Assembly (NCBI GenBank): GCA_015179045.1
Contig: WHUZ01000064.1
Location: 62,001-126,000, forward strand
Reading direction: 5' to 3'
Origin: Kalaharituber pfeilii
Taxonomy: Eukaryota > Ascomycota > Pezizomycetes > Pezizales > Pezizaceae
DNA: 64,000 bases
The translations under genes and the position numbers were made by a program. Every line of letters starts with the position of its first letter. The stretch's first letter is position 1. Below, in pieces: positions 53,648 to 63,585 of the stretch. The notes below the pieces were generated by a model. The model made no database searches. It worked only from the letters and a program-made list of their open reading frames with translations, and had not been told where the DNA came from.

Positions 53648-54944
53648 TCAGTTCGTGTTGACCTGGGCTTCAAGACTTGGGTCCGGCGTTGGTGGGGTAA
53701 AGACGGGAACGGCAGGTGGGACCAACAATTGCTGAGTGTGTGAGTGCGAGTTACTTTGCGAATTGAGCTGATTGAGCAGAAGCTGCTGATTGAGCAGCTT
53801 CTGCTCAAGTTTGTCAATTCGTTCCAATACCTAGGGCACGCAAGGTGAGTTGACAATGTAATAACAGAAAGGGCAGTGATACTACCGTCGCTCGCTCATC
53901 TGCCGCGTTCTTGGCTACAGATTCCGCCTGCTTCCTTGCGGCTTCCGCCTCCTTGCTTGAGGCTTCCGCCTTCTTCCTTGAGGCTTCCGCCTGTTGCTTT
54001 GCGGCCATACAGTCTGCCTGTGTAGCAACCATCCCCTTGCTCACCGCAAAGTCTACAAACTGCTCCCATTGCCATTCCTGAAACAATTTCCTCCACTCCT
54101 GTTCAACCTTCGCTCCAACGTCCGTCTCACCCATCTGAACTCGATTGCGAAATGCCTTGACCTCTCTTTTCCACCCTTTGGGCGCATGGTTGGTTGGGTC
54201 TGCGAGATCGATGCGCCTGTATGGTTTTTCGAGGACAGCCTCTACTAGTTTCTCGAGGGTGGCAAAGGCCTCGAGTGTGATGGCAGGGGAACTTGGTTGA
54301 TCCGGCCGGCGGGGATTGAAGTGCGTCATTGTGCGCTTGACTTGGGCAAGGCTCAGGCTGTGCACGATTCTATTGGTTCTCGCCGTAAGCGGCTGCAAGC
54401 TCTCAAGAAGAGTTGTCAAGTCGCGAATCTTCAGCTTTGCAGCTGCACCAGCGGCAGCGACTGACGGAGGAGTGACTGAAGGCTCAGTAGGAGCCGGAGT
54501 GCCAGGCTGTGCGGGAGATATAAAGAGCTTCTGCTCCTGCTTGACGTTGCCTTTAAGCCACTCAACAAAGTGGGCGTGCGGGCCACCGGGGCCAAGACCG
54601 CGGATAAGGACCTCGACCTGCTTCACACCCAAGAACGAAGCGAATAATGTCGCCGCCAGCTCCCGCAGCCACAGGTCATAGGCCAAGTCCGACATAGCAA
54701 GGCAATGTGCCTCCTCTTGGTTTGCAATCTCGCGCGTGGCGGCAGCAAGAACTATAGAGCATTCATGAAGCTTGTCGGAGGCTGCATGATTTCGCAATGT
54801 GGCGATGACTGCGTCCCCAATGGGTTTTGCACAGTCGGCGGACATTCTGATGCTGTAGTTGGGGGCCACTGCTGGATAGGTGTCGAGCAGTCGGACCCTG
54901 CCGGGGTTGGAGGAACGGCGAGGGCGGGGATGGTGGGTTTGCAT
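53648..54944 (-). CDS. Uncharacterised coiled-coil protein, intact copy
   Basis: Exon 1 54944-53886 and exon 2 53830-53648, with a 55-bp intron, give 413 residues. The N-terminus is basic and proline-rich (HHPRPRRSSNPGRVRLLD). A long mostly helical region follows (DAVIATLRNHAASDKLHECS, MSDLAYDLWLRELAATLFAS, LTTLLESLQPLTARTNRIVH, GWKREVKAFRNRVQ). Next comes a coiled coil of Lys/Ala/Glu repeats (AEASRKKAEASSKEAEAARK), then after the intron a leucine/glutamine zipper (VLERIDKLEQKLLNQQLLLN). No catalytic motif, signal peptide or membrane segment. It is likely a self-associating scaffold, but the function is unknown. A damaged duplicate lies 7 kb away. Whether it is a host gene or an element's Gag-like protein is open. 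Confidence 0.65.
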
Positions 54945-55059
54945 GCCGTGCGGAGGTGCGGGTATTTGCGCGATGCTGGGGCTGGCTGGAGGAGAAGGCG
55001 CAAGACAGAAAGCGTGTGCTGCTGAGTATTGTGTTTGCCCGCGGCGCTGATGCTCTGAT

Positions 55060-55150
55060 GTTTGTGGGTTCGGTGAATTTGTGGGTTCGGTGAATTTGTG
55101 GGGTCCGGTGAATTTGTGCGTTGGGTGAATTTGTGGGTTCGGTGGAATTG
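55060..55150 (+). repeat. 17-18-bp tandem repeat upstream of the coiled-coil gene
   Basis: Five variants of GTGGGTTCGGTGAATTT, also present upstream of the damaged copy (47297-47365). May belong to the promoter or leader. Confidence 0.75.
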
Positions 55151-55176
55151 GAGCGCTGTCGCCAGTTTAAATATGC

Positions 55177-55483
55177 ATGGCAGTACGAAATCGGGAAAGC
55201 AGACAGCCCAGAATGTCGATGGTGTGGGGAGGAGGAGGAGACTACTGAACATGTGCTCACTAGGTGCAGGACATGGAAACGAAAGTGGCCAGGAGGCATG
55301 CAAGACTTGGTCACTCCTCCGAAGAGCAAGGACACAGACCCACTAAGAGACATCTTGGAGTGGGCAGGGGCATAGGAGACACACAGGATCTTTTCTTATT
55401 CCTTTTCTTCTACCTTCATATGTATCTAATCTCATGTAACTAATCTCGCCATAGCCCCCAGGGCGGCACGCGAGTAATGATAT

Positions 55484-55509
<26 letters not shown>
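55177..55509 (+). mobile_element. 5'-truncated LINE 3' end
   Basis: Duplication AGTTTAAATATGC at 55164-55176 and 55510-55522. Open from WQYEIGKADSPECRWCGEEE to ILEWAGA-stop, then the CTCGC/GCGAG hairpin and poly(A). The empty site is preserved in the other gene copy near 47383-47395. Confidence 0.92.
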
Positions 55510-55514
<5 letters not shown>

Positions 55515-55572
55515 AAATATGCGATGGGGCGTCTTGGCATTTTTATCAGGCAGGGTCGGGTTGAGGCAACTA

Positions 55573-56148
55573 CAGTCATGACCTAGTCTCGTAACCAGAC
55601 CCTGACTAGTCATGACCTTGCTACAACGCAAGGAAAAAATTTGCCATCGTTATTCGTTATAGCAAGGTTTTCGTTATAGAATATTGAGTGGCAAATTAGT
55701 CAGAATGCTTGGCTGGTAAGTACTTTAGAGATTTCTGTAGGACATACTGCGGGATAGTTGAACATGAAATTGTAAATATCTACATCAACACACTTAAAAA
55801 AAAAGAATGTCTACAAACTATTAGGCATTAGGGAAGTTAGAGAAGCAACAAGTATGTAAAGAGAAACCTAGTAGCTGAGTGAAGAAAGAGGTGAGATACC
55901 AACATAATTATGTACACCGTCATGAGTAGGGGATTCAGAGGTGACATTGCACAAGTAACCTTGCTTAGTCAGGTATTTCATAGCTGCTTTTCGTCATACC
56001 AAGAGCGATTTGTATGTAGACAGAAATTAACTTCACTCCTATCTCATTTTCGTTTCCTTATTTGGTGGAATCTCGTTACAGCAAGGCGCATTTGAGTGCA
56101 AACGGGAGGAAGGAGCCACGACATTTTCAGTATAGCAAGGTAAGACTG
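55573..56148. mobile_element. Pogo-like MITE
   Basis: TA at 55571-55572 and 56149-56150. Ends CAGTCATGACC(...)TTGCTAC and CAGTCTTACCTTGCTATAC (inverted), with inner GTTATAGCAAGG motifs. A roughly 34-bp local duplication disturbs the left end. Same family as 18807-19656. Confidence 0.7.
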
Positions 56149-56169
56149 TACCTATCTCTACTACATATG

Positions 56170-56947
56170 AGACAAAGAGCGGTGAATGACGGGAAAATGC
56201 TAGCAATAAGCAAAGCCCTACAGCACGAAGGGGAGGTCCTGATAGTCACGGACTCTCGTACGGCAATTGCCAGGCTACAAAGGATAGCCAGAGGAGACCC
56301 CACGATCGACGGAACATCACAAGCAGTCAGGGAACAATGGGAGATGAGAATTGCAGGAGGCAACCTGGATCTCGTGATCACATGGGTCAAAGCGCACAGA
56401 GGCATAAAGGGAAACACTAAAGCAGACAAAGCTGCGAAGATCGGCACAGCGTTACAATGTGAAGACGAGATAGTTACGGAAGCGGGGATAAGACAAGAAG
56501 CCAAGGCACTCAGAGCCGAGGAAAGGAATCGCCTACAACTATCATACCGGCCATTGCAGGAGTTAGACAGCCGCCGGACGGTATCGACTCTTGCGGGCAT
56601 CCTTGGAAACAAGGGACTGAAGGAATGGAGATACAGCATAGGCAAGGCGGACTCACCTGAGTGCCGATGGTGCGGGGAGGCACCAGAGAACCTTACGCAC
56701 ATAACGACTAACTGCAAACCATGGAGAGACAGGATGCCGAACGGGGCGGATGGATTGAGAAAGCCTAAGGGGGATTCAGAAGTGGCAAGGATACTGAGAT
56801 GGGCGGGGGAGGAGTAACTACGATGGGGGAGCTTATTTTAGTTTAGCTTTATTTTTCTTTTCACTTTTGTTAGTTAAGTAAACCTCGCCATAACCTTACA
56901 GGCGGCATGCGAGTAATGAAATAAAAAAAAAAAAAAAAAAAAAAAAA
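56170..56947 (+). mobile_element. 5'-truncated LINE with open RNase H frame
   Basis: Duplication TCTACTACATATG at 56157-56169 and 56948-56960. The frame runs to 56817: AVNDGKMLAISKAL (the catalytic Glu replaced by L/K context), LIVTDSRTAIARLQRIARGD, TWVKAHRGIKGNTKADKAAK, the linker and CRWCGEAPENLTHI, ending LRWAGEE-stop. Hairpin with one transition (CATAACC). Confidence 0.92.
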
Positions 56948-56960
56948 TCTACTACATATG

Positions 56961-57602
56961 GTACTGTACACGATTGGCCGCCCAGCGTACGCTCCGGCCC
57001 TCGGCTAGCGCAGATCGAGGCGGGCGAACCACTCCTCGATTAGGGTACGCTCTACTCCCTCCTGCCTCCATCCCTTCTCCTCTAAATCCTGCGGGCTCCC
57101 AGTGCTGCCAGGTGACCGTCTCACTGTTCTCCCTCTTTCTCTTTGGCCGCTCCAGGTAGTCGCACTCGAAAACCACACATTCTGCACTCCAAGCCTCCTC
57201 GCAGGTATGTATGTGTATGGTATAGTTATGCGCTACGAATAACCCCAAATAATCAACCGTAGAATAATAGAATTGAGTTGCACCATCTGGGTCATTTTCT
57301 TGGCTAGATTATTATGCCTAATGCTTACCCATAAAATCATTTGAATTCGATAACCGGAATCTTCGAAGTCCACGTAAGTAGGGACTACTAAGTGCATCCT
57401 GCCTTAGGGTACACGCACCGAGCCGCATTGTGACATATCTGGTGGCTAAGCAGAACGTCACAAACAAGGATCCCCCTCTATCAAAACGATTCAAATTGAT
57501 ACATACTCTCCGAAATCAGATGTATTCTTAATGGACAACTTTTGAGTTACAATGGAGTTGTATGTATAGCAAGATATAAAAGTACGTATACATCGACCGG
57601 AC
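56961..57602. other. Nothing confident
   Basis: Short frames only, no repeat recognised. Confidence 0.35.
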
Positions 57603-57809
57603 TTACTTCTTCGTCTTCCGAATAACTCTAGCGGTTGCAAGTTGGTTGCAACCGGGGCATCGATGTCTCCACAGTAGAGTAGAGTACATGACACATTCCG
57701 GTACAATAAAGCCGGGCACGAGAATAAAGAGTGTACCGGGTAAGTACTCTGCAGCATCATTTTGATTCTTCAGCACCTGTGAGACATAATTCAGATGAGA
57801 CCCCTCCAC
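57603..57809 (-). CDS. Possible exon, 68 codons, unknown
   Basis: MEGSHLNYVSQVLKNQNDAA, a hydrophobic stretch (GTLFILVPGFIVPECVMYST) and a CPGC before a basic end. A TTCAG- or CACAG-type acceptor near its start could make it a last exon. No family recognised, and upstream exons are not found. Confidence 0.25.
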   Translation of the reverse strand: MEGSHLNYVSQVLKNQNDAAEYLPGTLFILVPGFIVPECVMYSTLLWRHRCPGCNQLATARVIRKTKK

Positions 57810-57859
57810 GGTAGGTAGAAGGTATGAAGAGGCATGCTATGCACATCTATCATAAAGGA

Positions 57860-57930
57860 TGTCGGGATATTCTCCCAATAATGCACGCTACCGGCACTAC
57901 CGGGATATTGCGCACTTGGCATGGCGCTAG
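57860..57930. mobile_element. Fot1-like terminal repeat remnant
   Basis: CTACCGGGATATTGCGCAC and GCGCTAGCAAACTAGCGTGG match the end of the Fot1-like element at 21337-23597. No partner end was found nearby. Confidence 0.55.
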
Positions 57931-57952
57931 CAAACTAGCGTGGTTATACTTA

Positions 57953-60900
57953 TGGTTGGGGACATGTGTACTCGGATCAAATTTCGCATCAACTTCAACA
58001 CTCAAATCACAACTAAAATAAATAGATAAAATTAGTTTCATGCTATACGATGATAAATTAGTGAATGAAAAATAATTCTATAGAGCGATATCTATTTAAT
58101 TAATTTTTTGTACTGGTGATTTGACAGTCAAAGATGAGCAGTTTTATATGGGAATCGGTCAAATTGTCCACCTCTAGTAACTACTAAATATAGTATAGTA
58201 TAAACCAACCTAACCAAAAAAGGAAAAACACTAACCTCAAATAGAATAGTATATACATATACTCTATACATATCCCTTCTACCACTTCGTTTTATCTGGT
58301 ACTTGTCTATGACCTTTATATATATATGAATGAAACTCCTTCGTACCATAAGTTAATCCTTCACTATATGCATCAATAGACCGTAAACAATGATAATAAA
58401 AACGATTAATAGATGCAGAAGAAACAGAATGTAATGCCAGAGGAAGAGTATCTCGTAAACCATCAAATGAATAAGAACAGTTTTCTCGTAAATAATACTT
58501 AACAGAACACCAATAACGCTCAATAAAATTAAGTTCACAATGAAACTTAGGATAAAAAATTACCTGTTGACCAGCAGCTTCTAATTCTTCTTCTAGTCGG
58601 CCTTTTTGCTGTATAAAATCAGGTTGCTGAGAGAGTAAAGTTCGTGCGCAACAGCCTCCGGCAAGAGTTGGTGTACAGCCAGTACGGTCATGAGAGGTTG
58701 GACATTTCAGAAGAAAAGCAAACCCATCTGACCGATGGCTTTTCCAAAGCCCTCTTTCTTTCAGCACTTGACGAATACCTTTTGGCTTTCCCCGTAGTAA
58801 TATATTAGGATAGTTCATAGGAAATACCATAGCTTGAGGTATTTGCTTTGCATGAATAAATCCTTCACGCATCAAAGGTTGTTCTCCACCAGGATTGAGA
58901 TTCATTCGTGCTGCTACAAGTGCATCTGGAGCAAATGAACAGTGATTTGAAGCATTATCAAATGCAAACAAGGCTTGACAATTAGGAAATGCATACCGGA
59001 AGATAGGTAGTGCTGTTCGAATAGTATGTTCAACCATTTTGTCACCTGTCCAATAATTCTCCTTTCCATATTCCAATAATTCAAGTGCTTCACGAACTGG
59101 CTTGCCAGTTTCTGATATTGGCCACATAGGATTTCGTAAAAGCTCATCATCTGAAATATGATCAGGAATACGTAGAATTCCACCCGGAGTAAGAAAACCA
59201 GAGACCATTATGCCTTTACCCTTTCCCTTAGGTCGTAATGGTTGTTTTCCATCTTTCATCCAGATCCTACGCTTGCCATCATTAGCATTGAATGTAGACT
59301 CATCATGCGTAATTAAAACTAATGGTTTTTCTCCATTGAGAACATTAGCTGGTGGCATTTCAAATGATCCATCCTCTTTAAAAATCACAAAGCGGTGTTG
59401 AGCTTTCTTCCATTGGGGTAAAAAAACGGAATTTCGATATGCAATCACATCTTCCCGCTCATGTCCATCGATATAAACTGACTTTGTGACAGTATTATAT
59501 TGAAATCCCATTCTTTTTAGCCATCGCCGTGCAGTTCTAGCTCTTATACGAAGTGTACGGGGAGCTATTGAAGTATTTTCCCCTGTATTGCTGTCGTGGT
59601 TTTGTAATGTAGCCGCTATAACAGAAACCGCACGCTGTGAATTTAAGTATTCACCAACTGCTTTCGCTAGCCCATAAGCTGTAATCTCTATTTTAACATT
59701 AATCATTTATTTTTCTAACTGCGCATTGATGTATTCTATACTACTTACTTTCACCAGTACCACTTAGCCATTCCCGTACTGCTAATTGAACCCCCTCATC
59801 ATTAAACCATGACTTGACTTTACTAAAGCAGCCTCGGTGCCCTTCTGATATAGTTCGATCCTATATATATTAGTATAAGAAATTAAGATCCTCATATATG
59901 CTTTACCTTTTTCCATTGCAGTTCCCATGTTATAACCTTTCTTGCAAAATATTTCCCTCTATTATAGCACCGTGCAACAGCAAAAGCCATCTCTTCTCGT
60001 GTCTCACCAGGCTTTCGTAACCGACATGTATACAGAAGAGAAAGCACTGCCCTATGCCGCATTAAATTCTGCCCTTCAAGCTTTATCTTCTTTGATTGCA
60101 GCTTCTTCTCAAGATCCTTAATAGCTTGTGTATCTGAATCTAATTCAGTCTCTGCTTCCCTAGTAGTAGAAGCCTCAGATGTAATAGACTCGGACTGTGT
60201 CTTACTGAAGTAGTATGTAATACTACGAGATCCATTAGCTGCTGCTGCCAATTCTGCTGCTGTTTGTCGTTTTCTTCGTTGCTGCCTTTCGCTATATTTA
60301 GGACCTCGCTGGTACCGGATATTTCTGGATGATTCTCCTCTAGATGACATCAAGAGTTCAAATACATCTTGATTGAACTCATCATTCTCTGGCTCATCCT
60401 CAGTGAATTCACAATCTTCTTCTGAACTAGAGTCAAACTCTTCCCAATGAACTGCTGTTGGCACCTCCGGCTCTCCTGGTCTCCATGCATCCTCCTCACT
60501 TTCATTATCCAAATGTGCTATTAGTTCCGCTTCCAGCTGTGCTTCAGCTAGCCGCGCTCGTTTTGCCTGTTTTGCCTGTCGAACTCTCTCCAGATGCAGC
60601 GCCCGCTTGCTTTTCCGTCCCATTTTGTGAATCTGTATTAACATTAAGTGAGCCATAGACTAATTAATTAACTCAAGCATTGGAACGTATTTACCAATTC
60701 TAGTCCTTTAATTAATTCTTTGATTCAAGCGACAGGGTGGCTGAACAGGCCGATATGTGCGACCGATGCAACAGGTATCAAGTATGCAAGTATAGGGGAC
60801 AACCAGCGGTGGACAGTGGATTGTTGCTGTAGGGCGGTAGGAAGAAAATCGCATGAAAGAGGGGGGCATCAGTGCATGTAACGACTACATAACTAGTGCT

Positions 60901-60964
60901 TATAGTGCTTAGTCATCATCGAAGCAAATGTCCGCCCTCCTCCGCATACAGATGTCCCCAACCA
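57953..60964 (-). mobile_element. IS630/Tc1-like DNA transposon, 3.0 kb, apparently complete
   Basis: TA at 57951-57952 and 60965-60966 flanks ends TGGTTGGGGACATGTGTACT and TGGTTGGGGACATCTGTATG (inverted). The only gene is an uninterrupted three-exon transposase. The combination of intact ends, TA duplication and an intact gene suggests a recently active element. Confidence 0.82.
58279..60656 (-). CDS. DDE transposase of the IS630/Tc1-like superfamily, three exons
   Basis: Exons 60656-59907, 59860-59749 and 59687-58279; introns of 46 bp (branch TACTAAT, acceptor TATAG) and 61 bp (GTAAGT ... AATAG) restore one frame of 756 residues. A second ATG at 60623 (MGRKSKR) is an equally good start. 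The N-terminal 220 residues are charged and disordered, with basic then acidic tracts and a PCNA-box-like RSITYYF. A DNA-binding helical part follows (VQLAVREWLSGTGEKITAYG ... RTARRWLKRMGFQY). The catalytic triad is probably Asp416 (LITHDESTF), Asp531 (FAFDNASNH) and Glu677 (CELNFIERYW). Between the last two lies a roughly 145-residue insert with clustered Cys (GCTPTLAGGCC). Similar proteins are widespread in fungal genomes. Confidence 0.82.
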
Positions 60965-61042
60965 TAACAACACCGTAACAGCGGGGTACAGAAGGTACCA
61001 ACAACGCTTCAAATTCTTCCCGGAGGTCTTTAGCACTCAATA

Positions 61043-62571
61043 ATGAGAGTAAATAAAGAAAAGAAAATCCAGTAGGCGATTAAAGGGTTGCAGGAGGGTA
61101 AGTTTCCATCAGTTCGGAAGGCTGCTGCATTTTATGAACTGGCTCCATCTACGCTGAGATATAGGTATAAAGGCAAGACTATTTCTCATAGAGAAAGTCA
61201 TGAGTGTCAGCAGCATCTAAATAAAGAAGATGAGAAGGCATTAGTGAGATATATTCAGCGGGTAGATGATATGGGATTCCCTATTGATTATAGCACTCTG
61301 AAAGAAATTGCACTTAGCTTAATTCTTAGGAAAAAAAAGATTGAAGCAGTAGGTGAGAATTGGATATCTAGGTTTGTCAAAAGGCATCCGGAGGTTCAAA
61401 AGCACATAGCAAATACCTTGGCATGTCAACGGGTAATGGCAAACAATCCTGAAGTTGTTAAAAATTTCATTGAAATGGTCGGAAAGATAGTGAAAGAAAA
61501 TAAAATTCCTCCGAAGAATATTTGGAATATAGATGAGAAAGGATTTATGTTAGGAAAAGGAAGAAAGTGTAAGGTAATTTGCAGGGCTGGAAAGAGGAGA
61601 GCAAAGAAACGAACAGATGGTAATAGAGAATGGATTACAGATATTGAGACTATTAATGTGACAGGTAATGTCAATGAATCCAACAGGCCAATTAAACGAA
61701 TCACTCCACAGCTATCCAGATGAATTGAGGCCAGCATTTACCAGATTGTTTGAGTATTTAAATGAGTAGAATCTCCCATATGTCTAAAATTTTAAACAGC
61801 AGCGGTCTACGACTTTTGTCAAGTATGTATCACACTTTGTATTCAAGTATATATACTAAGAAATATTTTAGAACTGATGGACCTTCCAGATAATACAACA
61901 GACTGGACTCAATTCTTCGATAATGATACCTGATGCGCAACTGTCAATTACTGATAGGAAATATCTAGGACTATTAAAATCTAATTCACCTGGGTTAAAT
62001 TCCAAAATCGCTTGAATTTACGTAAATGGCCTGGTCAGCCTGGACTGGCCTGAATGGCCTGGACCGGCCTGATTGGCCTGATTGTTTCAGGCCGCCTGCG
62101 CCGGTCCAGGCGGCCCTCACGGCCTGGCCTGATTGTTCAGGCCTGGCCTGGCCTGTTGGATTCATTGGGTAATGTACTACCTCCATATATTATATTTAAG
62201 CCAAAAACACATATAATGGGGTGGTATACTGGTGTTAATGAAGATGATACTGAAGTACGATTTAACTACTCACCTAAAGGATAGACAGATAATAAAATAA
62301 GTCTTGACTATTTGCAGAATCATTTCATTCCTAGAGTCCAAAAAAATATAGATAAGCGTTTTCCTCTTCTTTTTTTATCGGATGGACATGCTTCTCATTG
62401 TACTTGAGAATTTCTTTATTGGTGTATGGAAAACAATATTACTCTTTGTCTTCCTCCACATTCTATGCATTTACTACAGCCTTTAGATGTCGGGTTATTT
62501 GAACCATTACAGTTTGCATATAGCAAAGATGTGGATAACTATACCAGGGATAATTTTTGATGTGATCTCGC
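61043..62571 (+). pseudogene. Fot1-like (DDE_1) transposase, copy 2, split by a hAT-like element
   Basis: Begins at KIQ-TAG-AIKGLQEGKF (a stop in the first helix). It is then open through the helix-turn-helix (NWISRFVKRHPEVQKHIANT) and first Asp block (NIWNIDEKGFMLGKG) to TGNV. After the 496-bp insertion it resumes LPPYIIFKPKTHIMGWYTG, a TAG in place of Trp, FLSDGHASHCT (second Asp), a TGA, and LPPHSMHLLQPLDVGLFEPL (third motif), stopping at DNF-TGA. A different lineage from the copy at 21689-23381. LINE sequence replaces its 3' end. Confidence 0.85.
61672..62167 (+). mobile_element. hAT-like non-autonomous element, copy C, 496 bp
   Basis: A perfect 8-bp duplication GGTAATGT (61664-61671; 62168-62175). 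Ends CAATGAATCCAACAGGCC and its inverse. It has the same core as copies A and B but no 5' 19-bp array. Removing it and one duplication restores the transposase frame exactly. Confidence 0.93.
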
Positions 62572-62652
62572 GCGCCGAGTCTCTCCAGAGGTAGGTATGT
62601 CAGACCCAGTCTATTCCTTTCTCGTGCTCTCTCTCGCTTTGCCTCCTGTCTC
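62572..62652 (-). mobile_element. Inverted LINE fragment
   Basis: The minus strand encodes MRQEAKRERARERNRLGLTY and LPLERLGA, part of the linker after RNase H. It abuts a plus-strand LINE head to head. Confidence 0.75.
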
Positions 62653-63585
62653 ATGCTAGGTATACAAAGCACAGTGAACGATGCAGAACTGCTAGCAATG
62701 AGCAAAGCAATGGCCCAAGATGGGGAACTGCTGATTGTCACCGATTCGAGAGTAGCCATATCAAAACTAAGAAAGATCGCGAAGGGCGGCCCAACCCACG
62801 AAGGTCCGGCGAAGGAAGTACGAGACCAGTGGGAGGAAAGGACAGCCAGGGGCGACCTAGACATCGCGGTACTTTGGGTCAAGTCTCACATAGGCATCCG
62901 GGGCAACACGGAGGCCGACAGAGCAGCCAAAGTCTTTTTTTTTTTTTTTTTTTTTCACGTGACCCCGCATGCAGCTGTTCGCCAAGGCAGGGCAGCAGCC
63001 AAAGTCGGGACAGCCTTGCAATACCAGGACGAGATAGTCACGGAAGCAGGCATGAGACAACACGCGAAGGCACGGAGAGCTGGCGAAAGAAATAGACTCC
63101 AGCTAAGTTATCGCCCTCTACAAAGGCTAGGCAACAGAACAGCAGTAGCGACACTCGCAGGCATCCTCGGGAATAAGGGACTAAGACAATGGAGACACCA
63201 AATAGGTCAATTCGACTTGCCGGAGTGCAGGTGGTGCGGCAAAGCCCTGGAGAACATCAACCACATACTAAGCGACTGCGAAGTGTGGAGGCGGAAATGG
63301 CCTGGGGGGTGAGACAGATCTGAGAACCCCACCAAAACCCGAAAAGGAAGGGGAAGGAGACAAACTGACGGAGCTACTGAAGTGGGCAGGGCGGGAGTAG
63401 AATTCTACACATTTTCGATGGGAAGAGACTTCCACCTTGACACTTTTATTTCCCTCTCATTTTTATTATCGACATTTTCCACTCCATTTTCTTTCATGTA
63501 CCTAACCACTCCCTTTCATGTACTTGAGCTCGCCATAGCCCCCAGGGCGGCACGCGAGTAATGATATAAAAAAAAAAAAAAAAAA
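62653..63585 (+). mobile_element. 5'-truncated LINE with RNase H and nested hairpin
   Basis: Encodes LGIQSTVNDAELLAMSKAMA (Glu), LIVTDSRVAISKLRKIAKGG (Asp), LWVKSHIGIRGNTEADRAAK (Asp), then reads in frame through a nested family-2 hairpin, resumes AAKVGTALQYQDEIVTEAGM, and ends with CRWCGKALENINHIL and KWPGG-stop at 63312. A frameshift separates the last LLKWAGRE. The hairpin is CTCGC/GCGAG plus poly(A). Confidence 0.88.
62935..62994 (-). mobile_element. Hairpin-only family-2 retroinsertion, frame-preserving
   Basis: Duplication GCAGCCAAAGTC at 62923-62934 and 62995-63006. Insert plus duplication add 72 bp, so the RNase H frame stays open and gains FFFFFFFHVTPHAAVRQGR. Confidence 0.9.

Noticed and set aside
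62572..63585. LINE 5' inversion by twin priming
   Set aside because: The inverted piece corresponds to a part of ORF2 that is also present, with a different sequence, in the plus-strand copy and lies downstream of its start, so it comes from another copy.
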